Assembly: GCA_000711775.1 (NCBI GenBank)
Contig: ARYC01000201.1
Location: 62,001-126,000 of the forward strand
Length of the DNA stretch: 64,000 bases
Direction: 5' to 3'
From: Oxytricha trifallax
Lineage: Eukaryota; Ciliophora; Spirotrichea; Sporadotrichida; Oxytrichidae
The notes under the pieces: model-generated
The model's input: only the letters and a program-made list of their open reading frames with translations
Told to the model about the DNA's origin: nothing
Databases searched by the model: none
In this document: positions 22,370-35,195 of the stretch, in pieces
How the letters are laid out: each line of letters opens with the position of its first letter
Numbering within the stretch: position 1 is the first letter of the stretch
Program-made: the position numbers and the translations under genes

Positions 22370-24665
22370 TCAATCACCTTTTAGCTGCTTTTGTTTAGGT
22401 TTGCACAATTTTCCAAAGACAAAGCCAGTGAATTTTATCATCAAGCTAATGATTAAACTTTTTAACCCAATAATAACAGCTAAAGTTGCATATAAAATTC
22501 TTGGTCTGTCCTAGATTATCACATACAAATAGTATTTAAAAACATTAAATTTTATGATGATTAAAGCAATTTAATATATTTTGGATAGAATAAATAGTGA
22601 TTAAGTTGAAGAGCCTTTTTGTGTTTTGCATGAGTGGCTTCACACATTTATGAGAATCTTAGATTTTCCTTATCATAATTCATGTCATTTTTTAAAGATA
22701 AAATCTTTTCAAGAACTACTTCATCACCTTTTGATTTTAATTTATTTAAAATTGATTTAAGTTGGTATTTTCTTATAAAAAAACATATTAAATAAAAAGA
22801 TTTAACTTGTAAAGTAACAATTACGTCGTTTTCCTTGGTAACTTTAGTTTTTATCAATGCGAAATTAAAATTAACGTAAATTTCAGTGCTCTATATTAAT
22901 AAACGTTAAGAAAACGTTAATTTTATGACTTACATTCCAAAATCTAGGAGTCACATAGTTTAGAAAATGGTGAGCTATTTTAAAAAATGAATTTACATGA
23001 TGAGTCATTCCACTCGAAGTCAATTCTTATAGATTATAGCCAGTCAGCGATTTGCAATTTGTATGATAAAATTGTGCAAAGTGTACATTTATGATATATA
23101 TTTTTAAATAATTTACTTCTACGCTTTATAACTTTCAAAATATCTGAAAAAATAATTAACTTCTAAATGTACATCACCAGATAGTAGAACTACTCCACTC
23201 TTTTAATGTTTTCTAATTAATTTGAAAATATCGTTTTTTGACTTCCAATTCATTGCCTCAGTAATAAAAAACCTATCTGGCAGAGCCTATACTCCCATAC
23301 CAATCAAAGTAACATTTGCATCTGAATGCTATTTGAATATTTTTTCGAGCCATTCTAATTACTCGGATCCAAGCCTTTCTTTGGTCTTTTTATCAAAATG
23401 ATATCTTATATCCAAAAGAATCACATGCACTTTTATGCCGTCTTAGTAATAGAAATAGTCCTGATATTAAAATAAGTATAAAAGTTACCATATGTAAATA
23501 CAGAGAAGTTGAAGGCACTTTATTGTAAATATTTTGGTTTGACAATAAATTCCAGTACCTTTCTCCAATCGTCTAGCTGTATTATTGGGCTCTCCAATAA
23601 AATCTAGGAAAACATCTCTGACTAAATCTTTCTTTGAAAATGTTTAATCTCCATCATTACATCCATAATCGTGGTCATCCCACACTCCAATTACTTAACT
23701 TGTTTCCTTGAGTTTTTGGTAGTCTGAAATCAAATATTATTATATATTAAAGTGAATCTTGTATAAAATGTTAATAAAACGCCACAATACAGATACTTAC
23801 GCTTATCATCAAGTGTTTGTTGGAATCTATGTTTTATATAATCCATTTAGAAAAAATAACTTTTATTTTATAGCAAATGATTAAATAATCAAGAATTGCT
23901 ATATATATATATATATATATGACTTGTTTAAGTATTATAAAAATTATAATAATTATGATTGTTAAAAAAGAGTACTAGTGAATAAATTATAAAAATCTAA
24001 AATGACCTATGTTTTAAAAGTAAAATAATTATTAATATCTAAATAAATTTGGAGAAAAAAATATATAAGAATCAATAAAACATATAAAAAGTTTAATAAG
24101 CAAATTTAAGACGATTTATAATAAATGAAGTAAAAATATCTAAGATATATTGTTTATTATTTATTTGATCTAAATAAATCGTTAGAATTTAAATCGTCAT
24201 ATCTAATTAATAAAAATATTCTATTATTATGGTTGTTTTTATTACAATTAATTAACAATTCGATTTTTCTAATTGGCATTGAGTTATCGCTAGTAACTAA
24301 AAATAAACTTTTAGCTTAATTAGTATAAATATGAAGTACATAATAAATTTATCATCACAATAGTTTTTGTTTTAAATTGTAATGAAGTGCTAATATATGA
24401 ATATAATTAAACTATTAACTTACATCCAGCTTTTCTTACTTGATCTGTGTAAGCTGCATCCCCAAGCCATATCCATAAACTAGGGTCGTTCTGAACAATT
24501 GTTTTGAAAATATCTCCCTTATAATCGAAAATACCATAACAAGAACCAAAAGCCAACTTAACTTCTCCCTGTTCAGTTTTGCGCAAGGACTATAGCTAAA
24601 CAGATTCGCGGCAATTTACAAGGGAAGTAGCCAAAAATAGGGATAATACAATATGAGATTGTAAA
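22370..24665 (-). CDS. PhoD-like metallophosphatase, copy A
   Basis: Minus strand. A hydrophobic leader (SLFLATSLVNC) precedes VKLAFGSCYGIFDYKG and SLWIWLGDAAYTDQV; then FQQTLDDK, VIGVWDDHDYGCNDGDQT, VHVILLDIRYHFDKK, SGVVLLSGDVHFAQFYHTNC and LTSSGMTHHV. These are the metal-binding signatures of the PhoD/metallophosphatase fold (GD, DDHDYG, SGDVHFAQ). Further on, residues resembling ALIKTKVTKENDVIVTLQV are followed by a C-terminal membrane anchor (LYATLAVIIGLKSLIISLMI) and a basic tail to TGA 22370-22372. It is probably secreted or membrane-anchored with an extracellular or lumenal catalytic domain. The start codon is not assigned. Neighbours B and C are tandem paralogues. Confidence 0.8.
23724..23800 (-). 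other. PhoD copy A intron at the conserved DDHDYG-proximal site
   Basis: GATAAGC|GTAAGTATC ... TTTCAG|ACTACC, 77 nt; the same codon position as introns in copies B and C. Confidence 0.75.
23900..23920. repeat. (AT)n tract
   Basis: About 20 bp of alternating AT within a non-coding part of phosphatase copy A. Confidence 0.9.
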
Positions 24666-25467
24666 CCCCTTTAATTTAACGATTTATGTGAACAGACATT
24701 AACGATAAATATAAGTCTCATATATCAATTATGCCTGAAAAATAATACTTTTTACAATAAAAATTAAGAAATAGTAAATAGGATATTGAATATGAATAAT
24801 AGTCTTCAATAAAATTAAATTGATAAATTAATTAAAAATAAATTGCTTAGTTGACAAAATAATACTTCATATTAAAGTAATTAATTAATTTCTAAATTAT
24901 TAGTTGAATTTAATTAGGGAGTATAATATCTTTTATACTTTTTCAGTCATTTTAAAATAAATGTTTTATAAATTAATTCCTAATCATTTATCACTCACCT
25001 TTTAATATTATATATAACTATAAAGAGAAAATCATCTAATTAACTTATAAGTAAAAGAAATTAATCTAAAAATAATTGCTGGAAAGATCAGCACTAAACC
25101 TTAAATTGCTAAGAGTAGAATCAAAATATTTGATTATTTCTTTGTAATTATTGTTTTTAGAAATTGATTAAATTAGAGTATATTTTGGTGCTTACTGTGC
25201 ATTAGCTTACATTACTGAGAATAAAGCATGTTTTTAGCATTAAACTGTAAATCTTTATGAAGAGACAATTATACAAATCAAAAATGGGGCAAATAGATAC
25301 CATATAAATAATTTATAATAAAAAAATAATAAATTCTTTTGTTCTTTTTTTCAAATTCTTAAAATCTTTATAAATTATATTTTATGTAAAATTTTACATA
25401 CAATTACATTTAGGTTTAACCAAAATATATAAAAATGACCAATAAATAATGATGTAACTACAATTTA
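24666..25467. other. Spacer between PhoD copies A and B
   Basis: AT-rich; no gene seen. It should contain the promoter and start of copy A and the 3' end of copy B. Confidence 0.55.
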
Positions 25468-26744
25468 TCAAGTAAGTTCATTATCTGTATTTATAAATAA
25501 AGAAAGATTTAATTGGAATTTGTTAAATGTCTTGCTCATTAAAGTTTAATTTTGCAAATTTATCATTGAAACTGTAATTTCAATATCACTTTATTTTTAT
25601 TAAATTTTAATGAGGCCAAAGTTATAGTCCACTATCATCTTCTCCTCATTATAAAACTCACTTGTCATCAGCTCAGTCTCATCTTCCACTCTATGCTAAA
25701 ATATATTTGCATGATGTGATAAGCCACTTGACACAAATTCATATATTTTGTATCCTCCTGTGATTGAACAACACTTTGTAGAATAAATTTAGGCGAAGTG
25801 CACATCACCAGACAGAAAAATCACTCCACTCTTTTCATATCGATTAATCAAGTCAAAAAGCACTTTCTTGTTCTACCAATTGAGCTGTTCATAGTAAAAC
25901 CTCCGATCTGGCATTACTTATATTCCAGACACTATAAAAGTTAGATTTGCATCATTTTATATTGCTTAGTTCAACCATTCAATTTAATCTTTACCAAATC
26001 TATCCCCTGAAGTTTTATTGTAATTGTATCTTAAATCTAGTAGTATGATATGAATCTTGAGGTTTTCTTTTATTATGATGTAATCTTGAAATAGTCCAGT
26101 GTTATTTTACAATCTTCTTTGAGAGTCTTCAGGTTCACCAATAAAATTCAAAAACTGATCCCTATTCTCTAATTTAGCTTCAAATGTAAGATCACCATCG
26201 TTTATTCCATAATCGTGATCATCCCATATTCCAATTACTTTTGGCTTTGGTTCAATGGTTATAAAATCATAATATTCTAAATTAAATTTGAAAAGTTAAA
26301 GATATAATTTACCCTATTGATTCAAAGTTTTTTGGAACTATTGTTTTACATATTCTTGATTCATTACACTGTTTCCTCCAAGGTAGCTTCTTATCACTAT
26401 AATGAATTTAGAATATCATGAAGATTAATTTATTTTATTTGGTAAACGAATTGAGTTCAAAAGTTTTAGTACTTACAACCTGGATAAGAAACATCGTCTA
26501 AATAAGCAGCGTCTCCATTCCATATCCAAACATCAGGACTGTAAGTTTTAATTAAACTAAAAATATCAGTAGACATGTCATATATTTAAAAGCATGAACC
26601 AAATGCTATACTTATCTCGTTCTTATTCCTATTATCGTTTGAAATATTTAAATACTCTGGATCTCTTGAAAACGAAGAAACCTTTTAGAAAAATAAGAAA
26701 GCAATAAGAATATTGATAAATGCAAAATATTAAGATAGTTTCAT
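25468..26744 (-). CDS. PhoD-like metallophosphatase, copy B
   Basis: ATG 26744 starts a clear signal peptide (MKLSQYFAFINILIAFLFF). Then ISIAFGSCFQIYDMSTDIF, DVWIWNGDAAYLDDVSYPG, YLGGNSVMNQEYVKQQFQK, KVIGIWDDHDYGINDGD, IHIILLDLRYNYNK, SGIQVMPDRRFYYEQLNW, SGVIFLSGDVHFAQIYSTKC and FVSSGLSHHAN. The last part (DYNFGLIKIQQKQSDIEITV) ends at TGA 25468-25470 in a Leu/Phe/Asn stretch. All metal-ligand motifs are intact. Two GT-AG introns (26397-26476, 26277-26312) match those of copy C. It is a predicted secreted or lumenal phosphatase/phosphodiesterase; the substrate is unknown. Order is not scrambled. Confidence 0.85.
26277..26312 (-). other. PhoD copy B intron 2 (36 nt)
   Basis: CAATAGG|GTAAATT ... 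ATTTAG|AATATT; splicing gives EYYDFITIEP before KPKVIGIWDD. Confidence 0.7.
26397..26476 (-). other. PhoD copy B intron 1 (80 nt)
   Basis: CCAGGTT|GTAAGTAC ... CATTATAG|TGATAAG, after the GDAAYLDDV motif. Confidence 0.8.
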
Positions 26745-27009
26745 TTTTAATATTTTAATAACGTGGATAGATTTAAAGATGAATGAAATTTTAGTCATAA
26801 AGAAATTAAGTTTGATATGATTATAAGAGTTTATTATGAGGAGTTCTTATAGAGTTAACAACTCATTCATTTTTATATAAAATATTAGTAGTATCACATG
26901 TTGAACATTAGGATTAGAAATTAACTTATTTATCTATTTCCCTATTATTCAACATGGAATCTTTATGTTCAATCATTATAATCAGTAAATTCAAAGATCT
27001 AGAATTCTC

Positions 27010-28530
27010 TCAAACTTTCTTTTATCCCTTATTAAATGAAATGCAAGCACTTATAGCAAGCGCAATCAATCTTATTGTCACAGCAGTTGGAACTAGCACC
27101 ATGACTGTAAAGAGCAAGAAGAACTGACCCATAAACTCAAAATGTTTATCAAACATGAAACTTTGAATGATTCTACCTACCATCTGAATTTTTCTGCCAT
27201 TTTAATGTGTTTAAGTGCACATCTCGCTATATCTCACTTTCTTGGGATTATACTTCAAATCTCTTTGAAGAAGCAAGTTTCTGTTTTCTACTTCTTTTCC
27301 TTCTTAGTCTCTAATAGACAAAGAAATTTAAGTGTCGACTCTCTTGCTTTAGTTATCATAAACTTTACTTAGCTCAATTGATCCAAAGTTTATATTCATG
27401 AATATCTCGCTTTCCTAAATAAAAAAGCGGGTTTAATGATGTCATCATAGATAGTTATACCTCACCTTATATAATTTTGGGGTGTGACCTTCAATAAAGT
27501 GCTCAATATATGGACTTGCCTAACTAAGATAGTGAGTCAAACCGCTTGAACATATCTCAAAAATGTTATAGCCTGTATAGGATTCGCATTCGGTGTTGAA
27601 AAATTAAGCATAATGAACATCGCCACTCAGCAAAATGACTCCACTTTAAATGAATTAAAATATTTAAAGGGAAACTTTTTCTGTGATCTCTAATTAGATT
27701 TAGTAATCTGCGCTTTGTTGGATGCCCAATTTACTCAATATATGAAGTGTATCTCTCTGGTATTACCTATACTCCAGAGCCAATAAAAGTCAGATCAGCA
27801 TCTCTATTTTAAAGCAAAATTTGTTCTAACCACATATACTGCATCTCTGAAAGTCTATCATTATGGGCATCTTGATTATAGTGAAATCTCACATCCAATA
27901 GAATTATGTGAACCTTGAGTCCATCGAATTACGTTATATAGTCTTAATATATACCCCTGTGCAACTCTCTGCTTCTTAACGAATCCCGAGGCTCTTTAAC
28001 AAAATCAAGGAAAAGTTTCCTATAAACCTGCTTCCTCTGGAAACTATAATCTCCATTATTCACTCCATAATCGTGATCATCCCATACCCCAATAATGGGT
28101 GTTTTGTTTTACAGCTCTTGATAATCTATTGTCAGAAAAGAATGAAACTTTACAAAAATAGCTTACGAGGATCACTCTTAGTTTACATATAGCGGTCTTC
28201 CACATACTCAAGAGGCATAGAATTATCGCTTTTATCTATTGAAAATTAAAATTTTAACATTATTTAACTTACATGCTGCTCCAGCTACATCGTCCAAGTA
28301 TACAGCATCTCCAAGCCAAATCCAGAGGTGTGGATCATATTAATTAATAGTCTTAAATATGTCACTCTTAAAATGAAGCATCCCATAGCATGATCCAAAT
28401 GCAATTTTTAGATTCTTTGCCTAACTTCTTTCATTGAGTCTTCTGCCCTGCTCCTCTTCATTATCAAAATCTCCTAACTTCAAAATTAAGATTAAATAAA
28501 TGATTAAGATTCTTTAAACGCTAAAATTGT
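27010..28530 (-). CDS. PhoD-like metallophosphatase, copy C
   Basis: A hydrophobic N-terminal segment (ILIIYLILILKLG), then LKIAFGSCYGMLHFKSDIF, HLWIWLGDAVYLDDVAGAA, PLEYVEDRYMQTKSD, IIGVWDDHDYGVNNGDYSF, LFLDFVKEPRDSLRS, VHIILLDVRFHYNQD and DLTFIGSGVQVIPERY. The metal-site HFAQ region is in the segment around 27600. The C-terminal region (INFGSIELSKVYDNQSKRVD, a charged region, then FFLLFTVMVLVPTAVTIRLI as a membrane anchor) ends at TGA 27010-27012. Introns of 37 and 41 nt sit at the same positions as in copy B. The start codon is not resolved and may be in another segment. Confidence 0.85.
28126..28166 (-). other. PhoD copy C intron 2 (41 nt)
   Basis: GATCCTC|GTAAGC ... ACAATAG|ATTATC; homologous position to intron 2 of copy B. 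Confidence 0.8.
28236..28272 (-). other. PhoD copy C intron 1 (37 nt)
   Basis: GCAGCAT|GTAAGTT ... TTCAATAG|ATAAAAGC; homologous position to intron 1 of copy B. Confidence 0.8.
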
Positions 28531-29119
28531 TAGCAGAAACCTTTTTTTATCAATAATATTGAAGTTTAAATTTATGTGGTGGTCGCAGTTGTGTTTATGG
28601 TTGAGTTGACTAAGATTGAAATTGTTCCCTTTACAGCAAACAGCAACAAGGTAACTAATACCTGTTAGAGATTTAAAAACATTTTGTTTGATTTATTAAT
28701 TAAACAGTTGAAACCCAATCAACTTATGATTCCAATTAATTTAGTAAAACTATGATAACTTTAATTAAGTTTTCATTTAGAAATTTCTTATTAATCTTTT
28801 CGATAAAATCTTCTTCTTTAGATAAAATAATTGTATAAAAATTGATCTTAAATTAACTAGTAATTTGAGTATTTTTTTCATTAAATTTGTTTTTTCTTAT
28901 AACTTATAAAATCTTCATTCATTCAACAAAATTAGTCATTTTATTTAATAACTGTGATTAAAGTTTATTTTATAGATGCTTATTTTAAAGCAATTTGACA
29001 CTTTAATAAATTTATATTTAGAATATTTCTTTCAAGTTAAAATATATTCAAATTGCTTTTAAATGTAATCTAGAAATATACAAATTTATAATAATAGTAG
29101 AAATTAATATAATAAATTA
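28531..29119. other. AT-rich spacer
   Basis: Nothing recognised. Confidence 0.5.
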
Positions 29120-29245
29120 ATGGATCCGATCCCTTCTTTACTTTAAAGATTAGTAGAAAGTAACCTTGATAATATAATAGAATAACAAAAAGTATATGAT
29201 GAAGCTAACAATCAAGATTCAATTTTAAAACTTGAAGATACATGA
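29120..29245 (+). CDS. Short ORF, 41 aa, possible first segment of a gene
   Basis: ATG 29120 to TGA 29243-29245. The sequence begins MDPIPSLLQRLVESNLDN and is helical and charged, unlike the surrounding AT-rich DNA. It might be a 5' coding segment of the gene whose module starts at 30832, or an isolated remnant. No join is resolved. Confidence 0.3.
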
Positions 29246-30831
29246 GATCAAGCTCTTTAAACTAATTGAATTCTTAATTTAATAATAAAAAAATATATTT
29301 ATTAATACTTTAGAAAAGTAATAATTCTAGTTAATAATTATTAGTTTAGAATTTAATTTAATTCTCTATAACCTGTTTCTCTTATCTTGAAGTTAAGAAT
29401 TTTAAGTTTTTTTATGATTTTTTCGATAAAATAAAAAAAAAACATAAATCGCAATTGATAGAATCAAATCAATGATATAAGTTTACTAATAATTAATTTA
29501 AATAGCTTTCGAGGGGATTTAACATTTAACACATTTTATTTTTATTTTAGAACCAATTTTTATTTGATTACTACCTAAAAAATGTTTATTTTAATTTAAA
29601 ATTATATCATTAAATACTATTTAATCAGTTCATCTGTTTTTTTTTTCAATAAGACGGGTTTGATTACTTTAAAAAGTATTTAAATTATCTAATTTACTGA
29701 AAAAAAATTGAAAATTTATTCTCAATTCATTTGAGAGGATTGAAAATAACAAAAAAAAGTATCATAATAAACAAAAGAATCTTGTGTGACAAAAAATTTA
29801 TTGCCCCCAGAATATTTGTAATTTTTTTAGAATTAGTAAAATATAAAAATTGATAAATATACTGTTGCTTCAGTACTTTTATAATAAATGTAAATTTAAA
29901 GAAAAATCATGCAGATAAGGATTATTTTGTATTTGAAATATTGAATTCTCACATTATAATGTCATAATTATTCTGGGAATTTGGCTTTGCTATGTTTTCA
30001 ATAATATTTTATTTTTTAATAAGCAGATCTTTCTTTTATAGTATATTTTATCATATTTGAAATTAAAACTTGGCTTTATAAGAAAATTTCCTCAAGCAAT
30101 TATCTCTACTTTATCCTACCATTTTTTATATTTTTTTATGAAATCGGTATATGAAATAAGAATTTATTAAACTAATAATAACAGCAACTACTAATGAATA
30201 GATGATTATGATAATTTCAAGAATGATATCTATTCTTAGTAAACTAAATACTCCTTTGTATGGTTTGATCCAAACATTGACAATTCTAAAGCTTAAAATA
30301 ATTCAATTATATTTTAAATTATTTTATATTGAATATAATTTCTATTTGCATGATTGGTTTATTACTATGATGTTTTTAAGAAACTTTTGAATCTTTATAT
30401 TTAAATAATTAAACTCAAAATTTATAATGAATAAAAAGTACTTTTGAAGTAAATTTAACTTTTGTAAGGTTTACTTTTAGAATTACAATTAAAAACCTCA
30501 TATGACTAAAATATGAGTTGATTGGGTGTAATATCATTTTTTTATTTTACTTAATTTTTGAATATACATTTTAAAAATAGCTAAACTGAATGTCTTTTAG
30601 TAAATACTCAATTCATATAATTTTAATGATAAATATTTTGCGTTTGAATGAAGAGAACCTTCTTTATCTAGATTATTTTGATAGCGAGGAATTATTAATT
30701 ATAAAAAAAGAGATATAACATTAAATTTTAAATTTTAGATTCTTTTTTATTTATTTTAAAACCAAGAATTGTAACTATTAAACTTATTTAATAAATCAAC
30801 TATAAACTTAAAAATATTTCTTCATTAAAAT
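29246..30831. other. AT-rich region, no gene recognised
   Basis: Long runs of A/T. A 62-codon frame at 30202 has Ile/Leu/Phe composition typical of random AT-rich DNA. Confidence 0.5.
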
Positions 30832-32027
30832 ATGATATTTTTAAAATTAGATATATAAGCTTTTGAAAGTTTAGAAATAGCTCAATAGTATTTGAATAAA
30901 CATGATACTAAGCAATTTATATTAATAACATCAGGGACAGATGGTGAAAAATTTGTTTCAAAAGTTCATGATTAGAATAATGTTAAGGAAATCATAATCT
31001 TTTGCATGAGTATTGATTATCATTCAACATGGGTTAATAATAAATATGCAATTTGTAATATTTTTTAGAATGAAATTAAAATAATTTAAATGTATGGGCT
31101 AAGTAGTATAGTAAGATAACTTATGTTACTAAAGATCCATTATTCTTCACGGAATATTTAGTTGAAAATGCTTAGATAACAAAGCAACCCAATAATTCAA
31201 AATTTAAATAATAGATTGCTAGCTAAGACATTCAATTTAATAAGATTATTATGTTATTTTAGTTTGTGAAAGTTTTTTATACTAAAAATAAGAAACAATT
31301 TATATTAAAGTTTCTTTTATATTGATAAGCACCTACATTTGTCATCAAGAGAAGTATATACTATTCCTATAAATGTGCTTAATTAAATCTAGAATATTAA
31401 TTAGAAGTTTAAATGGGGAATATCTATTAATATTTAAAATTTACTAAAGAGTATTTTTCTTTAGTTTTATTTAACAAATTCTATTAGTAACTTTTCTCCA
31501 ATCTTGCTTTTTTGGGATAATTATAATAAAAGTTGAGAAAATTATATAGAATTGAATAAAAAGAATTATTTGTGTATAAATGTAATAAAGACAATTGATG
31601 AATAAAAAATTAATTTCTATTATCACTTGCTAGGTGATAAATCTTCTCTATAATAAATCTGTGAAGAAATATATCCGACTACATAATTAAATTTTGTGCG
31701 AAATCTATAATTTTAGTAATCTTTTTCATATTTATAAAAGAATTTAGAATTTTCTTTTACTTCTAACTTGTATAATAACTTTACACAAAAATTATTAATA
31801 AATTAACATAACAATCATGGTAGTTTATGGATGGAATATCCTCAACATAAATATCAAATTCTTATAATTTAGTGGATTCCAAAATATTTAACATGGATAA
31901 TTTTGAAAAGTATAAGGATCTATGTAGAGAAATTATTGATTCAAGAATTAAGGAAAATAAGCTTCAAACTTTATAAAGAAGTACTTCCAATTTAATATCT
32001 TAAAATAGTTTGGAAAGTTATGATTGA
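30832..32027 (+). CDS. Rotifer/ciliate-type 'TSG-FC-WAK' module protein, copy 1
   Basis: Module residues: QFILITSGTDGEKFVSKVHD, IIIFCMSIDYHSTW and, after a 65-bp IES, WAKQYSKITYVTKDPLFFTE. The same pattern (ITSG..GE..V..VH......SI..FC.N...HE.WAK....K...V..D) occurs, from memory, at the N-terminus of many bdelloid-rotifer proteins fused to ADP-ribosyltransferase or TPR regions. Further frames follow (REVYTIPINVLNQIQN; INFYYHLLGDKSSLQQICEE; a last segment FEKYKDLCREIIDSRIKENK) ending at TGA 32025-32027. The upstream VW-D-N part present in copies 2 and 3 is not found for this copy. Joins between later segments are unresolved, and the frame closes at 31325 before reopening. Confidence 0.55.
31034..31098 (+). 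other. IES in module copy 1, pointer ATGGG
   Basis: ATGGG at 31029-31033 and 31094-31098. Deleting 65 bp gives YHSTW-AKQYSK in frame. Confidence 0.8.
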
Positions 32028-32362
32028 TATAATTTTATCATTATATAAATAAAAAAATCAGTTTTAATATAAAATATTTTAATTCCAAAGATGAATGAAT
32101 CATTAGTTTTTTTTCTCTTTAGAAGAGAAAACCTTAATAATAATGAGCTAATATATTTTAAAGTTTAATTATATTATATTAAATTCTAAATATCCTGCTT
32201 CTATCTAAGATTCCTAAATAATTCTAAAGCAATGTATATTTTTCATAGTATTGACATATAATTAAATATATTTGTATTTTTTAGTCAATTATATATAAAA
32301 ATAATAAATTTATAGATAAACAGTGATAAATATAAAAAGATAATATATAAGCAAAATTAAAA

Positions 32363-32525
32363 ATGAATAAAAATGTAAATTTTAACACAAATTTCAATAT
32401 TGAGGAGAAATAATACTCAGCTGCAAACACACAAATTAACACAAATCATCAAACGTTATTAAATTATGAAGATACCAATTAAGAGCAAAAATAATTGCTT
32501 TTTTTAATAAAATAATTATTATAAA

Positions 32526-32566
<41 letters not shown>

Positions 32567-33650
32567 CCATTTAATTATATAATTTATAATAATTAAACAA
32601 ATTAAAATAAATTATTTAAAATTTTAAAGCAAAAATCAAAAAGATTTGTTATAGGATAAGATTCTGAAGACGAAAATAATTTAAAAAATTTATTAATTTG
32701 ATATTAAATTAATTCAATAAATTAATAATAATATACTTTTATGCATAAAATGACTCTAATTAAGATTCAATTGAGGAAAATGCAACTGCAAACATTTAAT
32801 AAAGAGAATTTAAATTCCAAAATCAATTTGAAGATAAATTAATTAAATAATAAGATATCCAGAAATATTCTTATGTTTGGCATGACCCAAACTTAGACGA
32901 TTAGAATCCTAAAAAATTTCGATTGTTATATATTTCTCAATTAAAATTATATATCTCGCTTATTTTAATATTTTGGTATGAGTCTTTTTTGTGTAATTTT
33001 ATGTTTAAATTTATCAAGCATCATGTTTAGGGTTTAATTATGAAAACCAGCTTCATTACAAAACGTTCTTAGACAAAAAAATGAATTATTTTTAATTATT
33101 ATTTCAACATAATTTAAAATAGGATTACATTTATAATTTCCATGTATATTAATATTAATAAAAGTGAACATATACGTCTTTGAAAACATGTATAGTGCAT
33201 CCAAGTATATTACAGATAAAAAAGAATAGACTTTTATTTTGATAACCTCAGGGACTAATGGAGAGAATTTTGTGAATTATGTTCATGATTATAAGAATGT
33301 GAAATCTATAGTGGTATTCTGCTTAAATGTTATGTATCATGAAACTTGGTTTAAAAATATTTTAAGGATGATATTTTTTAATTTAATTTATTATTAAATG
33401 GGCTAAAAGGTACATGAAAGTTGATAAAGTGACAAGAGACCCCGAATTTCTAATGTAATATATAGTTGGAAATAAAAATGAAGCTTAAATAATATAGAAA
33501 TAAAGTGCGAGATATAAGTATCAAAATGTGTTGGCTAGTAATTTCTTTATTATATAATGCCAAAATTAAAAGAGATTATTTTCATATAATTATATCAAGT
33601 AATACGAAGTTGAGGAATTAACATATAGATTAATAAATGCAATTTTATGA
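32363..33650 (+). CDS. Rotifer/ciliate-type module protein, copy 2
   Basis: ATG 32363 (MNKNVNFNTNFNIEEK). Segments: Asn/Gln-rich leader; RFVIGQDSEDEN; YSYVWHDPNLDD joined by an ATTA pointer to YENQLHYKTFLDKKM; TFILITSGTNGENFVNYVHD; SIVVFCLNVMYHETW; and after the IES WAKRYMKVDKVTRDPEFLMQ, then a tail to TGA 33648-33650. This is the most complete copy of the module: VW-D-N motif, YK helix, TSG strand, FC.N strand, WAK helix. No catalytic function is known to me for the module. Other germline segments (about 32500-32620, 32700-32750, 33060-33190) are eliminated AT-rich DNA, including a long AT repeat. Confidence 0.65.
32531..32565. repeat. (AT)n tract
   Basis: About 35 bp of alternating AT in an IES of module copy 2. 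Confidence 0.9.
33350..33401 (+). other. IES in module copy 2, pointer TGG
   Basis: TGG at 33347-33349 and 33399-33401. Deleting 52 bp gives YHETW-AKRYMK in frame. Confidence 0.75.
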
Positions 33651-35195
33651 TCAAAATGAATAGGAGGAGGAAGGATAGATTTATAAACCAAAAATATTAA
33701 AGAAAAATATTTGGTTTTTATCAATTTATAAATAACAATCAGAATTATAACTTATTTTTGCATTAAAATTAGCATTAATTATTTTAAATCTATATCATAG
33801 AACATGCATTTAAAAATTCATACTGTAGATGTGAAATAAAAATACCGAATAATTACAAATTAGTCACTTAACTTCAAAGGATTGCCCTCTGAACAAAGAC
33901 AACATCATTTATTATAATTTGACGATTTGTAAAGTAATAGTACTTTATACAAACGCTATGACAATTTAAATGAATTCCAATTTTGAAAACAACTATATTT
34001 TATAATAAAATTAGTAAATAGTTGACTTTAATGATTTATTTTAATATTTTTGAAATAATTAAAGATACAATGAATATTATTTTATAATAAATCTTTCATA
34101 TTATATTGAAAATTAATTTAAATAAATGGGATATAAATTACCATGGTAATTGATAGAAGGAAACTTTACATCATAATTATAAGGTTAAAAATATAGAGAT
34201 ATTATTTCAGATTTAATGCTTTGAAATTAAATTAATTAATCATATTTTTAAACATAAAAATAGTGAATCCCTCTGTTTTTATTGATTGTTTAAAATAAAT
34301 TATACGAATCTAGGATGAGTCAACAGTTTGAATAAAATATAAATATGTTTTTACATCATCGTAACTAAATTTGATATAGTTTTCACTATATCTTGTCTGA
34401 GTTTATTCTTTATTTCTCCGTTTTCAAACATACGCAACTATAATAGTTTGATATTAATTTATTTTTATTTAATTCAACCATAATATAATAATCCAGCAAT
34501 AATCATGATTTATTATTTATATAATAAGATTAAACTATCACCTTGGAATATAATTTATCCAATAAAAAAAGAGCAAATTCACTTTCGATTTTTTATAATT
34601 AATATAACTTTTTAATAAAAATTATTAAATTTTTATATTGATTTATATAAATATTTCACTTGATAGTGTAAGATCTTAGTCAATGTTTTTGGATACATAA
34701 ACTTAATGATGTTGATTTAGTAAAATTTTAATAATAACTTATCATTATATTCATTAATTTGCTTAATTTTGAGAAAAAATAACTTTGCCATTATTTATCG
34801 TTTTAATTTATATATTTATATATTTATTATGAATATCTAGAGGTTTTAAATGCATATAATATATATCATAGTAGGAAATTATGAATTTTTATATGCATTA
34901 AATAAGCATAATAGATTTTTAAAATTAAGAGATTAAAGAGGGAGCTGTTTTAGATATTTAATAATTAATTGATAAAATTGAATCTATAAATCTTAAGTAT
35001 ATCAAAAGACATTAATGGAAGCTATTCTGTATAAATAACATTCATTTAATTTAAATATACAATAAAAATAACTAAAAGCTTAAATTAAATGAATAAAGTA
35101 ATAGATTTAATATTTATATAATTTATCTTTGTAGAGACAATCTTTAATAAATTAGCTGATTTATTTACTTATGTTTGTCATCATATAATAACTTG
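33651..35195. other. AT-rich region, nothing recognised
   Basis: No protein-like frame found; some Tyr/Asn/Ile-rich short frames are typical of random AT DNA. Confidence 0.5.

Noticed and set aside
30202-30390. 62-codon Ile/Leu-rich frame as a membrane peptide
   Set aside because: Composition equals random AT-rich DNA; no homologous pattern, no neighbours in frame.
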